A stretch of DNA of 64,000 nucleotides from Thalassobacillus_A hwangdonensis (lineage in GTDB: Bacteria; Bacillota; Bacilli; Bacillales; Halobacillaceae), in NCBI RefSeq assembly GCF_042675915.1, contig NZ_JBHTKL010000005.1, forward strand, positions 682,001 to 746,000, in the 5' to 3' direction. The position numbers and the translations under genes were made by a program. This document shows positions 8,884-17,598 of the stretch, piece after piece. Below the pieces are notes generated by a model. It saw only the letters and a program-made list of their open reading frames with translations, did no database searches and was not told where the DNA came from. Every line of letters starts with the position of its first letter. Position 1 is the stretch's first letter.

Positions 8884-9606
8884 TTGGATCACGGAGCACC
8901 GATTTGGAACGATGCTTTTGGCATTTCGTGGCTGGATTTTAACTTATCCAACGTGTTGATGATGTTTATTGCTTCACTGATTGTTTTCATACTTGGTGTG
9001 GCAGCAACGCGCAACATGCAGCGAAAGCCTACAGGCTATCAGAATTTCATTGAATGGTTGATCGACTTTATCAAAGGGATCATTGGCTCGAACATGGATT
9101 GGCGGACAGGTAAACGGTTTTTACCGTTAGGGTTGACGCTTTTCACTTACATTTTCGTAGCGAACCTTCTTGGAGTCATGCTGATGGTGGTCATCGATCA
9201 TGATCTATGGTGGAAATCACCAACATCCGATCCAGGAATTACATTGACCTTGGCTACCATGGTAGTGGTATTGAGCCACTATTACGGAATCAAGATCAAG
9301 GGTGCCAAAGAATACGGGAAAGATTTCCTGCGTCCTTTGCCATTCTTATTACCATTCAAAATCATTGAAGAGTTTGCCAACACGTTGACTCTCGGGTTAC
9401 GTCTTTACGGTAACATCTTCGCAGGTGAGGTACTGCTGACGATGCTTGCAGCCGCAGCTGTTTCAGGCTTTGGCGGATTTTTGGGAGCAGCCCTCCCGAT
9501 GCTTGCATGGCAGGGATTCAGTATATTCATCGGATTTATCCAGGCATTCATTTTCACTATGTTGACAATGGTCTATCTATCTCACAAGGTTAGTTCAGAC
9601 CATTAA
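8884..9606 (+). CDS. atpB: ATP synthase Fo subunit a
   Basis: This 240-residue integral membrane subunit forms the proton half-channels against the c-ring. The essential arginine is R173 in LGLRLYGNIFAGE, and the motif IIEEFANTLTL precedes it. TTG 8884 is chosen because AGAGAGGTG sits at normal spacing before it; a GTG at 8875 lies inside that ribosome site. Five to six hydrophobic helices are visible. Confidence 0.95.
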   Translation: MDHGAPIWNDAFGISWLDFNLSNVLMMFIASLIVFILGVAATRNMQRKPTGYQNFIEWLIDFIKGIIGSNMDWRTGKRFLPLGLTLFTYIFVANLLGVMLMVVIDHDLWWKSPTSDPGITLTLATMVVVLSHYYGIKIKGAKEYGKDFLRPLPFLLPFKIIEEFANTLTLGLRLYGNIFAGEVLLTMLAAAAVSGFGGFLGAALPMLAWQGFSIFIGFIQAFIFTMLTMVYLSHKVSSDH

Positions 9607-9657
9607 TATAATTTTTCAAAAAACTATTTTTTTACAAATAAGAGGAGGATTTTCATT

Positions 9658-9864
9658 ATGGGTCTATTAGCAGCTGCAATTGCAGTAGGATTGGCGGCAC
9701 TAGGTGCTGGTATTGGTAACGGATTGATCGTAAGTCGTACAGTTGAGGGTATTGCACGTCAGCCAGAACTTCGTGGTGCACTTCAAACAACAATGTTCAT
9801 CGGTGTTGCGTTGGTAGAGGCGATTCCTATCATCGCGGTTGTAATCGCATTTATCGTAATGTAA
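9658..9864 (+). CDS. atpE: ATP synthase Fo subunit c
   Basis: The 68-residue hairpin forms the c-ring. Helix 1 has the glycine motif ALGAGIGNG, the polar loop is ARQPELRG and the ion-binding carboxylate is E54 in VALVEAIP. The residues around E54 (AxxExxP, Ala after Glu) are those of ordinary H+-coupled rings. They lack the Ser/Gln ligands of Na+ rings and the PxxExxP motif of extreme alkaliphiles. AGAGGAGG precedes the ATG. Confidence 0.97.
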   Translation: MGLLAAAIAVGLAALGAGIGNGLIVSRTVEGIARQPELRGALQTTMFIGVALVEAIPIIAVVIAFIVM

Positions 9865-10060
9865 CAGGTATTTATAATGAATCAGTGATGGCGAAGAGCG
9901 TCTAAGCAGGTCTTCGCCATTACTTTGTACCTTAATTCCAAACGTTTGAAACTTTTTGTACATGTTCTTTGCAGAAAACTACGCTGAATGGTTCTTTACC
10001 AATAGGATGAGTTTTCATAATGAGCCTGTTACGGTTACGTTGTTGAAAGGAGTGGACACT

Positions 10061-10585
10061 GTGCAATCATTTACAGGTATGTTTGTTGTCGGTGCTGAAA
10101 CCGGCATCATGATTGGGGATATGTTGGCTCAATTGTTCTTCTTCCTTGTTCTGCTTGCTCTCCTTGCTAAATTCGCCTGGGGACCGATCATGAACATGAT
10201 GAAAGAAAGAGAAGACCACATTGCCAATGAAATAGATACGGCTGAAAAAAGCCGTGAAGAAGCAGCTCGCCTGCAACGTGAAGCTTCAGAAGAGTTGAAG
10301 CAGACTCGTCAGGAAGCTCAAGGCATCATCGAGGATGCGAAAAAGACAGCAGAGCAGCAAGAACGTACTATCATTGATGATGCAAAAGCAGAAGCTGGCC
10401 GCATCAAAGTAGCTGCCAAAGAAGAAATCGAGCAGGAAAAAGAGAAAGCACTTCAAGCAATCCAAGACAAAGTCGCTTCCTTGTCTGTCCTTATTGCCAG
10501 CAAGGTAATCGAGAAAGAATTGTCTGAACAGGATCAACAGCAGTTGATCAACGAATATATCAAAGAGGTAGGAGAAGAGCGATGA
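10061..10585 (+). CDS. atpF: ATP synthase Fo subunit b
   Basis: The 174-residue subunit has an N-terminal membrane helix (about 18-38, MLAQLFFFLVLLALLAKFAW) and a long charged coiled coil that forms the peripheral stalk. GTG 10061 follows AAAGGAG (about 10046-10052) and gives the usual length. The frame extends upstream to 9956, but that part has no family similarity. The stop overlaps the atpH start by 4 bp (ATGA). Confidence 0.95.
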   Translation: MQSFTGMFVVGAETGIMIGDMLAQLFFFLVLLALLAKFAWGPIMNMMKEREDHIANEIDTAEKSREEAARLQREASEELKQTRQEAQGIIEDAKKTAEQQERTIIDDAKAEAGRIKVAAKEEIEQEKEKALQAIQDKVASLSVLIASKVIEKELSEQDQQQLINEYIKEVGEER

Positions 10586-11130
10586 GTGAAGCCGTAGTTT
10601 CCAAACGCTATGCACAAGCTCTTTTTCAACTCGGCCAGGAACGAAATATTATGGATACGTTGGAGCAGGAATTATTGACTGTCCGCGAAGTGTGGGCAAC
10701 CAACAAGAAATTCACAACATTCCTGCAACATCCGAAAGTGACGATTTCCAAAAAGAAAACAGTACTTTCTGATGTGTTCCAAGGTTTCTCCAAAGAGGTC
10801 GTGCATACGCTGCATTTGCTTGCCGACCGCCATCGTGAAGAAATCATTCCTGAAGTGATCGCTCATTTCATTACATTGGTGAACGAATCCAAAGGAATCG
10901 CAGAAGCCAAGGTCTATTCTGTACGTGAACTATCAGAAGAAGAGAAAGTACAGATCTCTTCCGTGTTCGCTCAGAAACTAGGCAAGAACCAACTGAAGAT
11001 CACGAATATCATCGACCCTTCCATTCTTGGTGGAATCAAGCTGAGAATCGGCAATCGGATCTATGATGGAACGGTCAAAGGTAAGCTCGAGCGCATGGAG
11101 CGTAAATTGGTTTCTGCAAACAATAGATGA
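10582..11130 (+). CDS. atpH: ATP synthase F1 subunit delta
   Basis: The 182-residue subunit links the b dimer to the top of the alpha/beta hexamer. It has the helical N-terminal domain (KRYAQALFQLGQE) and the C-terminal signature KITNIIDPSILGGIKLRIG. Its start overlaps atpF by 4 bp, indicating translational coupling. Confidence 0.96.
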   Translation: MSEAVVSKRYAQALFQLGQERNIMDTLEQELLTVREVWATNKKFTTFLQHPKVTISKKKTVLSDVFQGFSKEVVHTLHLLADRHREEIIPEVIAHFITLVNESKGIAEAKVYSVRELSEEEKVQISSVFAQKLGKNQLKITNIIDPSILGGIKLRIGNRIYDGTVKGKLERMERKLVSANNR

Positions 11131-11145
11131 TAGGGGTGAAATCGC

Positions 11146-12654
11146 ATGAGCATCAGAGCTGAAGAAATCAGTTCCTTGATTAAACAGCAAATCGAAAATT
11201 ATGAAACTGAAATTGAAGTCAATGATGTGGGTACAGTCATCCAAGTCGGTGACGGTATCGCACGTGCTCATGGTCTGGATAACGTAATGGCCGGAGAGCT
11301 TGTTGAATTTTCCAACGGTGTTATGGGTCTTGCCCAAAACCTTGAAGAAAACAACGTAGGTCTCGTCATCCTAGGACCATATACAGAAATTAAAGAAGGC
11401 GATGAAGTTCGTCGTACTGGACGCATCATGCAAGTACCAGTAGGAGAAGAGCTTCTTGGCCGTGTAGTAAACCCTCTAGGACAGCCAGTTGATGGTAAAG
11501 GTCCAGTGGAAACTTCTAAAACTCGCCCGATCGAGTCTCCAGCACCTGGCGTAATGGATCGTAAATCCGTTGATGAGCCATTGCAGACTGGTATCAAAGC
11601 GATTGACGCTCTTGTTCCAATCGGTCGTGGACAGCGTGAGTTGATCATCGGTGACCGTCAGACAGGTAAAACTTCTGTTGCCATCGATGCGATTCTGAAC
11701 CAGGCAGACCAGGATATGATTTGTATCTACGTCGCAATTGGTCAGAAAGAATCTACCGTTCGTGGAACAGTAGAAACACTACGCCGTCATGGTGCACTTG
11801 ATTACACGATTGTCGTGACAGCAAGTGCTTCCCAGCCAGCACCACTTCTTTACTTGGCACCATATGCAGGTGTATCCATGGGTGAAGAGTTCATGTACAA
11901 CGGAAAGCATGTACTAGTCGTATATGATGACCTTTCCAAGCAGGCATCTGCTTACCGTGAGCTTTCCCTATTGCTTCGTCGTCCACCAGGCCGTGAAGCA
12001 TTCCCGGGAGACGTTTTCTACTTGCATTCCCGCTTGCTAGAGCGTGCTGCTAAGTTGAGTGATGCTAAAGGTGGAGGTTCATTGACTGCACTTCCATTCG
12101 TTGAAACACAAGCAGGAGACATCTCCGCTTATATTCCGACAAACGTAATTTCCATTACAGATGGTCAGATTTTCTTACAATCCGACCTATTCTTCTCTGG
12201 TGTACGTCCAGCGATCAACGCCGGTCTATCTGTATCACGTGTAGGTGGTTCAGCACAGATCAAAGCGATGAAGAAAGTTGCCGGTACACTACGTCTGGAC
12301 TTGGCATCTTATCGTGAGCTGGAAGCTTTCGCACAGTTCGGATCCGACCTGGATAAAGCGACTCAGGCGAAGCTTAACCGTGGTGCACGTACAGTAGAAG
12401 TATTGAAGCAAGGCCTTCATAAGCCGCTTGCTGTTGAAAAACAAGTAATGATCATCTTTGCATTGACTAAAGGAATGCTAGATGAGATTCCAGTAGAAGA
12501 TATCACACGTTTTGAAGAAGAATTCCACATGTGGATGGATAACAACCGCAAGGATCTTCTGAGCCAAATTCGTGAAACTGGTAAATTAGCTGATGAAGAT
12601 GATATGAAAGAAGCGGTTGAAGCATTCAAGAAAACGTTCGTCGTTTCTGAATAA
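11146..12654 (+). CDS. atpA: ATP synthase F1 subunit alpha
   Basis: The 502-residue non-catalytic nucleotide-binding subunit has its P-loop GDRQTGKT at 169-176, an N-terminal beta barrel and a C-terminal helical domain with the PAINAGLSVSRVGGSAQ signature. Length and sequence are typical of Bacillus AtpA. AGGGGTG precedes the ATG. Confidence 0.98.
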   Translation: MSIRAEEISSLIKQQIENYETEIEVNDVGTVIQVGDGIARAHGLDNVMAGELVEFSNGVMGLAQNLEENNVGLVILGPYTEIKEGDEVRRTGRIMQVPVGEELLGRVVNPLGQPVDGKGPVETSKTRPIESPAPGVMDRKSVDEPLQTGIKAIDALVPIGRGQRELIIGDRQTGKTSVAIDAILNQADQDMICIYVAIGQKESTVRGTVETLRRHGALDYTIVVTASASQPAPLLYLAPYAGVSMGEEFMYNGKHVLVVYDDLSKQASAYRELSLLLRRPPGREAFPGDVFYLHSRLLERAAKLSDAKGGGSLTALPFVETQAGDISAYIPTNVISITDGQIFLQSDLFFSGVRPAINAGLSVSRVGGSAQIKAMKKVAGTLRLDLASYRELEAFAQFGSDLDKATQAKLNRGARTVEVLKQGLHKPLAVEKQVMIIFALTKGMLDEIPVEDITRFEEEFHMWMDNNRKDLLSQIRETGKLADEDDMKEAVEAFKKTFVVSE

Positions 12655-12693
12655 TTGAAGCGCAACCTTTGTTAGAAAGGGTGGTGAAACAGC

Positions 12694-13560
12694 GTGGCAT
12701 CCCTTAGGGACATAAAAGGCCGGATTAATTCTACCAAGAAAACAAAGCAGATTACGAAAGCGATGGAAATGGTTTCTGCTTCCAAACTGAACCGAGCAGA
12801 ACAAAATGCCAGATCTTTCGTGCCATATAGTGAAAAGATCCAGGAAGTTGTTGCGAGTATCGCATCAGGTGGCGGTAATTTAGAGCATCCGATGTTGAAA
12901 TCCCGTGATGTGAAACGTACTGGTTACCTTGTCATCACTTCCGACCGTGGACTTGCAGGAGCATACAACAGTAGTGTTCTCCGTAACGTTTTCCAGACGA
13001 TTAAAAAACGTCATTCATCCAAAGATGAATATACGTTGATTACAATCGGACGTGTGGGACGTGACTTTTTCAAGAAGCGTAACATGCCGGTCGATAAAGA
13101 AATCGTTGCATTGGCTGATCAACCGAACTTCGCTGATATCAAAGATATCGCGACGGAAACAGTTCAAATGTACACCGATGAAGTGATTGATGAACTTTAT
13201 ATCTATTACAACCACTATGTCAGTGCCATCACTCAAGAAGTGACGGAGAAGAAATTACTTCCACTGACTAATCTTGCGAGTGGGGTCAAAAAAGGTGCGA
13301 CAAGCTCCTATGAATATGAGCCTAGCCAGGAAGAGATCCTGGAAGTCTTATTGCCTCAATACGCTGAAAGTTTAATATATGGTGCATTGCTCGATGGAAA
13401 GGCAAGTGAACATGCTGCCCGTATGACTGCGATGAAGAGTGCGACTGATAATGCAGAAGACCTTATCGGTGATCTATCGCTTAAATACAACAGGGCCCGT
13501 CAAGCAGCCATTACTCAGGAAATCACCGAGATTGTCGGTGGAGCAGCAGCTCTCGAATAG
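12694..13560 (+). CDS. atpG: ATP synthase F1 subunit gamma
   Basis: The 288-residue central-stalk subunit has two long helices at its ends that form the rotor coiled coil: N-terminal LRDIKGRINSTKKTKQITKA and C-terminal RARQAAITQEITEIVGGAAA. Translation starts at GTG after GAAAGGGTGGTG. Confidence 0.97.
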   Translation: MASLRDIKGRINSTKKTKQITKAMEMVSASKLNRAEQNARSFVPYSEKIQEVVASIASGGGNLEHPMLKSRDVKRTGYLVITSDRGLAGAYNSSVLRNVFQTIKKRHSSKDEYTLITIGRVGRDFFKKRNMPVDKEIVALADQPNFADIKDIATETVQMYTDEVIDELYIYYNHYVSAITQEVTEKKLLPLTNLASGVKKGATSSYEYEPSQEEILEVLLPQYAESLIYGALLDGKASEHAARMTAMKSATDNAEDLIGDLSLKYNRARQAAITQEITEIVGGAAALE

Positions 13561-13601
13561 AACTGCATCCTGAATTGAAAAGTTAGTTAGGAGGGAAATC
13601 G

Positions 13602-15014
13602 ATGAGTAAAGGACGCGTAATCCAAGTCATGGGGCCGGTTATCGACGTTGCGTTCGAAGATGGCCATCTCCCAGATATTTATAACGCTTTGCACGTTGCG
13701 TATGCAGCGAAAAGCGAAAATGAAAAAAGCGTCGACCTAACGTTGGAAGTTGCCCTTCATTTGGGTGACAACACGGTCCGTACCATCGCGATGTCATCTA
13801 CAGATGGCGTTATGCGTGGAATGGATGTAGTCGATAAAGCTGAACCGATTTCTGTACCAGTCGGAGATGTGACACTAGGACGTGTGTTCAACGTACTAGG
13901 AGAAAATATTGATCTTGATGAACCAATTGCTGCGGGTGTACGTCGTGACCCAATTCACCGTCAAGCACCGACCTTCGAAAACCTTGCAACAGAGACTGAG
14001 ATCCTTGAAACAGGAATCAAAGTCGTCGACTTGCTTGCCCCTTATGTAAAAGGTGGTAAAATCGGTTTGTTCGGTGGTGCCGGAGTTGGTAAAACGGTAC
14101 TGATTCAGGAATTGATCAACAACATCGCACAGGAGCACGGAGGTATTTCCGTATTCGCTGGTGTTGGAGAGCGTACACGTGAAGGTAATGACCTTTATTT
14201 TGAAATGACTGATTCTGGAGTTATCAAGAAAACAGCAATGGTATTCGGTCAAATGAACGAGCCACCTGGTGCACGTATGCGTGTTGCCTTGTCTGGTCTG
14301 ACTATGGCTGAGTATTTCCGTGATGAGCAAGGACAGGACGTACTGTTCTTCATCGATAACATCTTCCGTTTCACGCAAGGTGGTCTGGAGGTATCCGCAC
14401 TTCTAGGACGTATGCCTTCTGCCGTTGGTTACCAGCCGACACTTGCTACTGAAATGGGACAATTGCAAGAGCGTATCACATCAACAGAAAAAGGTTCCGT
14501 AACTTCCATCCAGGCGATCTATGTACCTGCCGATGACTATACGGATCCGGCTCCAGCTACGACGTTCGCCCACTTGGATGCGACAACGAACCTGGAACGT
14601 AAACTATCAGAGCAAGGTATCTACCCGGCCGTGGATCCACTAGCGTCCACTTCCCGTGCCCTTGACCCTGAAGTAGTAGGAAACGAACACTATGAAGTGG
14701 CTCGTGAAGTACAACGTACACTACAGCGCTATAAGGAATTGCAGGATATCATCGCAATCCTTGGTATGGATGAATTGTCTGACGAAGATAAAATGACTGT
14801 TTCCCGTGCCCGCCGTATCCAGTTCTTCTTGTCTCAGAACTTCCACGTTGCCGAGCAGTTCACTGGTCAAAAAGGTTCTTATGTTCCTGTATCAGAGACT
14901 GTCAAAGGCTTCCGTGAAATTCTTGACGGCAAGTACGACGACCTTCCAGAGGATGCCTTCCGTCTAGTCGGACGTATCGAAGAAGTCGTTGAAAAAGCAA
15001 AACAAATGCAATAA
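13602..15014 (+). CDS. atpD: ATP synthase F1 subunit beta
   Basis: The 470-residue catalytic subunit has P-loop GGAGVGKT at 158-165, the catalytic-glutamate region GVGERTREGND and Walker B VLFFIDNIFRFTQ. It makes or hydrolyses ATP at the alpha/beta interfaces. The start follows AGGAGGGAAATCG. An unusually long 137-bp gap with a hairpin separates it from atpC. Confidence 0.98.
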   Translation: MSKGRVIQVMGPVIDVAFEDGHLPDIYNALHVAYAAKSENEKSVDLTLEVALHLGDNTVRTIAMSSTDGVMRGMDVVDKAEPISVPVGDVTLGRVFNVLGENIDLDEPIAAGVRRDPIHRQAPTFENLATETEILETGIKVVDLLAPYVKGGKIGLFGGAGVGKTVLIQELINNIAQEHGGISVFAGVGERTREGNDLYFEMTDSGVIKKTAMVFGQMNEPPGARMRVALSGLTMAEYFRDEQGQDVLFFIDNIFRFTQGGLEVSALLGRMPSAVGYQPTLATEMGQLQERITSTEKGSVTSIQAIYVPADDYTDPAPATTFAHLDATTNLERKLSEQGIYPAVDPLASTSRALDPEVVGNEHYEVAREVQRTLQRYKELQDIIAILGMDELSDEDKMTVSRARRIQFFLSQNFHVAEQFTGQKGSYVPVSETVKGFREILDGKYDDLPEDAFRLVGRIEEVVEKAKQMQ

Positions 15015-15098
15015 GTTCATAAGGCATAAGCGTCCAACCTGGGGCAGAGCTTTCTCCTCCAGAAAGAACAACTGGGCGCTCGAACCAGCCATAATTAA

Positions 15099-15129
15099 GT
15101 GATGACCGAGATCCCTCTCGGTTCTTCAC
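15099..15129 (+). other. Hairpin in the atpD-atpC spacer
   Basis: ACCGAGA (15105-15111) pairs with TCTCGGT (15116-15122) around TCCC, with outer GTGA/TCAC extending it. No T-run follows, so it is not a classical terminator. It lies just before the atpC ribosome site (AAGGAGGGG) and could act in RNA processing or in lowering epsilon expression. Confidence 0.5.
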
Positions 15130-15151
15130 TATAGCCCAAGGAGGGGTAATC

Positions 15152-15550
15152 ATGAAGACACTAACGGTGAGTGTTGTCACTCCTGATGGCCCGGTTTTGG
15201 AAGATGCATTTGAAATGGTTAGTGCGAAGGCAGAAAGCGGGGAGCTTGGAATTCTTCCAGGACACATCCCTATGGTGGCTCCTTTGACCATCAGCGCTGT
15301 ACGTCTCAAGAAAGAAGGAAACTCAGAGCGGATAGCTGTCAGCGGAGGATTCTTGGAAGTCCGCCCTGATAAAGTGACGATTCTTGCACAGTCTGCAGAA
15401 CTTCCTTCCGATATTGATATCGAACGTGCCCGTAAGGCGAAGGAGCGCGCTGAACGCCGCTTGCAATCCAAACAGGATGATACTGATTTCAAACGGGCTG
15501 AATATGCACTGAAACGTGCAATTAACCGTTTAGATGTATACGGGAAATAA
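15152..15550 (+). CDS. atpC: ATP synthase F1 subunit epsilon
   Basis: The 132-residue subunit has an N-terminal beta sandwich (VSVVTPDGPVLEDAFEMV, GELGILPGHIPMV) and a C-terminal two-helix domain that can inhibit ATP hydrolysis. AAGGAGGGG precedes the ATG. It is the last atp gene; a terminator follows. Confidence 0.97.
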   Translation: MKTLTVSVVTPDGPVLEDAFEMVSAKAESGELGILPGHIPMVAPLTISAVRLKKEGNSERIAVSGGFLEVRPDKVTILAQSAELPSDIDIERARKAKERAERRLQSKQDDTDFKRAEYALKRAINRLDVYGK

Positions 15551-15554
15551 CCCA

Positions 15555-15587
15555 AAAGATGACTCGAACCCCGAGTCATCTTTTTTT
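15555..15587 (+). terminator. Terminator of the atp operon
   Basis: AGATGACTCG (15557-15566) pairs with CGAGTCATCT (15572-15581) around AACCC, followed by a T-run. Confidence 0.9.
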
Positions 15588-15608
15588 GTGCATAAAGAGT
15601 GCATAAAC

Positions 15609-15699
15609 GGGGACAGTCCCTCACCACAGCACCGCATCAACGCAAGTGGGGACAGTCCCTCAGCGCACCACCGCATTAACGCGTGGAGGGACTGTCCCC
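15609..15699. repeat. GGGACAGTCCC-type dispersed repeat cluster, copy 1
   Basis: GGGGACAGTCCCTC occurs at 15609-15622 and 15648-15661, and its inverse GAGGGACTGTCCCC at 15686-15699. They are separated by GCATCAACGC / GCATTAACGC words. The outer copies are inverted, so the block can fold into a hairpin. Related blocks are at 38782 and 41111. The rest of the gap to nuoA holds only a promoter. Confidence 0.8.
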
Positions 15700-15845
15700 A
15701 AATATTGATAGCCACAAAAAATACACAAACATTTAGAAGGATTACATGCATTTGAATCGAATTCCTTACATAGATATAGATTTGCAGAAAGTTTTTCATC
15801 GTAGTGCGATAAAGGACAAGCTTCCACACATCCGTTCAACTCGTA

Positions 15846-15874
15846 TCGACACTTCTGACAGGATTTGCTATAAT
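15846..15874 (+). promoter_or_regulatory. Promoter of the nuo operon
   Basis: TCGACA (15846-15851), 17-bp spacer and a perfect TATAAT (15869-15874) preceded by TGC, an extended -10. It lies about 50 bp before nuoA. Confidence 0.7.
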
Positions 15875-15924
15875 GAAAGCGATTTAATTGTAAGAAAATT
15901 AAAAATAATAAAAGGGGGAAGGAA

Positions 15925-16299
15925 ATGACGGATCTGTTTACATATCAGAATGGTTATCTCGTTGTCGTCGTATTCTTGTTCCTCGGCATCATGCTCCCGG
16001 TAGTTGCACTGACGGCTGGTCGTCTCCTTAGACCGAACCATCCGACAGCACAGAAAGCTACCACCTATGAAAGTGGGATCGATCCATTCCAGGATGCCCG
16101 GGTACAATTCAATGCAAGGTATTATATCTTTGCGCTGATGTTCGTCATCTTTGATGTGGAAACCGTATTCCTGTACCCATGGGCTGTAGCATATGAACAG
16201 CTCGGTGTATTCGCGTTGATCGAAATGCTCATTTTCGTTGTCATGCTTTTGATAGGACTCATCTATGCTTGGAAAAAGAAGGTGCTACAATGGATTTGA
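15925..16299 (+). CDS. nuoA: NADH-quinone oxidoreductase-like subunit A
   Basis: The 124-residue membrane subunit has three helices and the typical loop YESGIDPFQDARVQFNARYY. It is part of the junction between the hydrophilic and membrane arms of complex I. AAAGGGGGAAGG precedes the ATG. It is the first gene of an 11-gene operon and overlaps nuoB by 10 bp. Confidence 0.95.
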   Translation: MTDLFTYQNGYLVVVVFLFLGIMLPVVALTAGRLLRPNHPTAQKATTYESGIDPFQDARVQFNARYYIFALMFVIFDVETVFLYPWAVAYEQLGVFALIEMLIFVVMLLIGLIYAWKKKVLQWI

Positions 16300-16808
16300 A
16301 CTTGGAGAAAGTTTCAGCCGCTGAAAGAGCAGAAATGGAACGGAATGTATTTTTCTCTACATTGGAACAGGTGAAAGGATGGGCAAGAAGCAATTCACTC
16401 TGGCCGATGACATTCGGTCTTGCCTGTTGTGCGATAGAAATGATGGGCGTCGGATCCTCCCACTACGATCTCGACCGCTTCGGATCCTTTTTCCGGACAT
16501 CACCCCGACAGTCGGATGTCATGATTGTTTCCGGTACGGTGACCAAAAAGATGGCACCAGTCCTCAGAAGGTTATATGATCAAATGCCGGAACCGAAATG
16601 GGTGATCGCAATGGGATCCTGTGCAACCGCAGGAGGACCATATGTGAAATCCTATTCAGTCGTGAAAGGCGTGGACCAGGTAGTTCCAGTCGATGTATAT
16701 ATTCCAGGGTGTCCGCCAAACCCGGCAGCACTGATTTATGGAATCAACAAGCTACAGGAAAAAATCCGTTATGAAGCCAAAACAGGAAAGCGGGTGACGA
16801 ACGGATGA
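16290..16808 (+). CDS. nuoB: NADH-quinone oxidoreductase-like subunit B
   Basis: The 172-residue subunit carries the terminal N2 [4Fe-4S] cluster next to the quinone site. The cysteine motifs are LACCAIEMM, GSCATAGG and IPGCPPNP. The start at 16290 (MDLNLEKVS) follows GAAGGTG and overlaps the end of nuoA; 16269 would overlap more without support. It overlaps nuoC by 4 bp. Confidence 0.96.
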   Translation: MDLNLEKVSAAERAEMERNVFFSTLEQVKGWARSNSLWPMTFGLACCAIEMMGVGSSHYDLDRFGSFFRTSPRQSDVMIVSGTVTKKMAPVLRRLYDQMPEPKWVIAMGSCATAGGPYVKSYSVVKGVDQVVPVDVYIPGCPPNPAALIYGINKLQEKIRYEAKTGKRVTNG

Positions 16809-17593
16809 GTGATAATAATAAGGAAGAAAGAGATCAACAACCCGAAGAAGAACAAGATTCAAACAAGCCTGAAGAAAAAGAATCGCCCAAGGTGGAATCA
16901 GACAGCTCTTCTGAAAAACTGAAGCAAGATCCCGAGCTGTCAGAGGAAAAACCAAAACGCAAAAAAGAACTAGCTTCAGAAGAAACATCTGACGATGAAA
17001 AAGCAGAAGCAGTAGCCAAGGCGAAAGCAAAAGCGGCTGCAGCTGCAAAAGAGAAAGGTGCAGCAAGAAAGAAACGTGTGAAAAAAGAAGAGGAAGAAAA
17101 ACCGCTTCCACCATCGAAGAATCAACCACTCTTAGACAAATATGTCGCCATCATCAAAGAGTTTTTAGGTGAGGCAGCCATCCAAGAACACTACATCAAT
17201 CGACTCTCCAAAGAAGTACCTACTATTGTGGCGAAACCGGACAACTACTTCAACATTGCTGAATTACTCCGTTTCAATGATCAGCTCGGTTTCGAATATC
17301 TATCCGAACTTCACGGTACAGACTTCCAGACGCATATGGAATTATATGTTCATTTATTCTCATTCAAATACAAACAGCCAATTGCATTAAAAGTGAAACT
17401 CGACCGCGAGCATCCGGTTATCCCATCCCTCGTACCGATATGGGAGGGGGCCAACTGGCCGGAGTGCGAAGCTTACGATCTGTTAGGGATCCAATTCACT
17501 GGACACCCGCAACTAAAACGAATACTACTCGGGGAAGAATGGGTCGGATACCCATTACGCAAAGATTATGAACCCCACGATGTGGAGGTGTAG
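16805..17593 (+). CDS. nuoC: NADH-quinone oxidoreductase-like subunit C with long charged N-terminal extension
   Basis: The conserved NuoC (30-kDa subunit) domain occupies about residues 105-262, ending in the signature WEGANWPECEAYDLLGIQF and YPLRKDYEP. Before it lie about 100 residues of low-complexity Glu/Lys/Ala/Ser sequence with no fold signature, partly an alanine-lysine run (about 75-90). Similar charged extensions are known in Bacillaceae NuoC proteins. The extension could help dock an electron donor in place of the missing NuoEFG; that is inference. It overlaps nuoB by ATGA. Confidence 0.93.
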   Translation: MSDNNKEERDQQPEEEQDSNKPEEKESPKVESDSSSEKLKQDPELSEEKPKRKKELASEETSDDEKAEAVAKAKAKAAAAAKEKGAARKKRVKKEEEEKPLPPSKNQPLLDKYVAIIKEFLGEAAIQEHYINRLSKEVPTIVAKPDNYFNIAELLRFNDQLGFEYLSELHGTDFQTHMELYVHLFSFKYKQPIALKVKLDREHPVIPSLVPIWEGANWPECEAYDLLGIQFTGHPQLKRILLGEEWVGYPLRKDYEPHDVEV

Positions 17594-17598
17594 GAATC

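Noticed and set aside
14902..15627. 241-codon minus-strand ORF across atpD end, atpC and terminator
   Set aside because: It crosses a terminator and overlaps two certain genes; no protein family is recognisable.
15534..15755. 73-codon ORF through the GGGACAGTCCC block
   Set aside because: It is made of the repeat words themselves, and starts inside the end of atpC.
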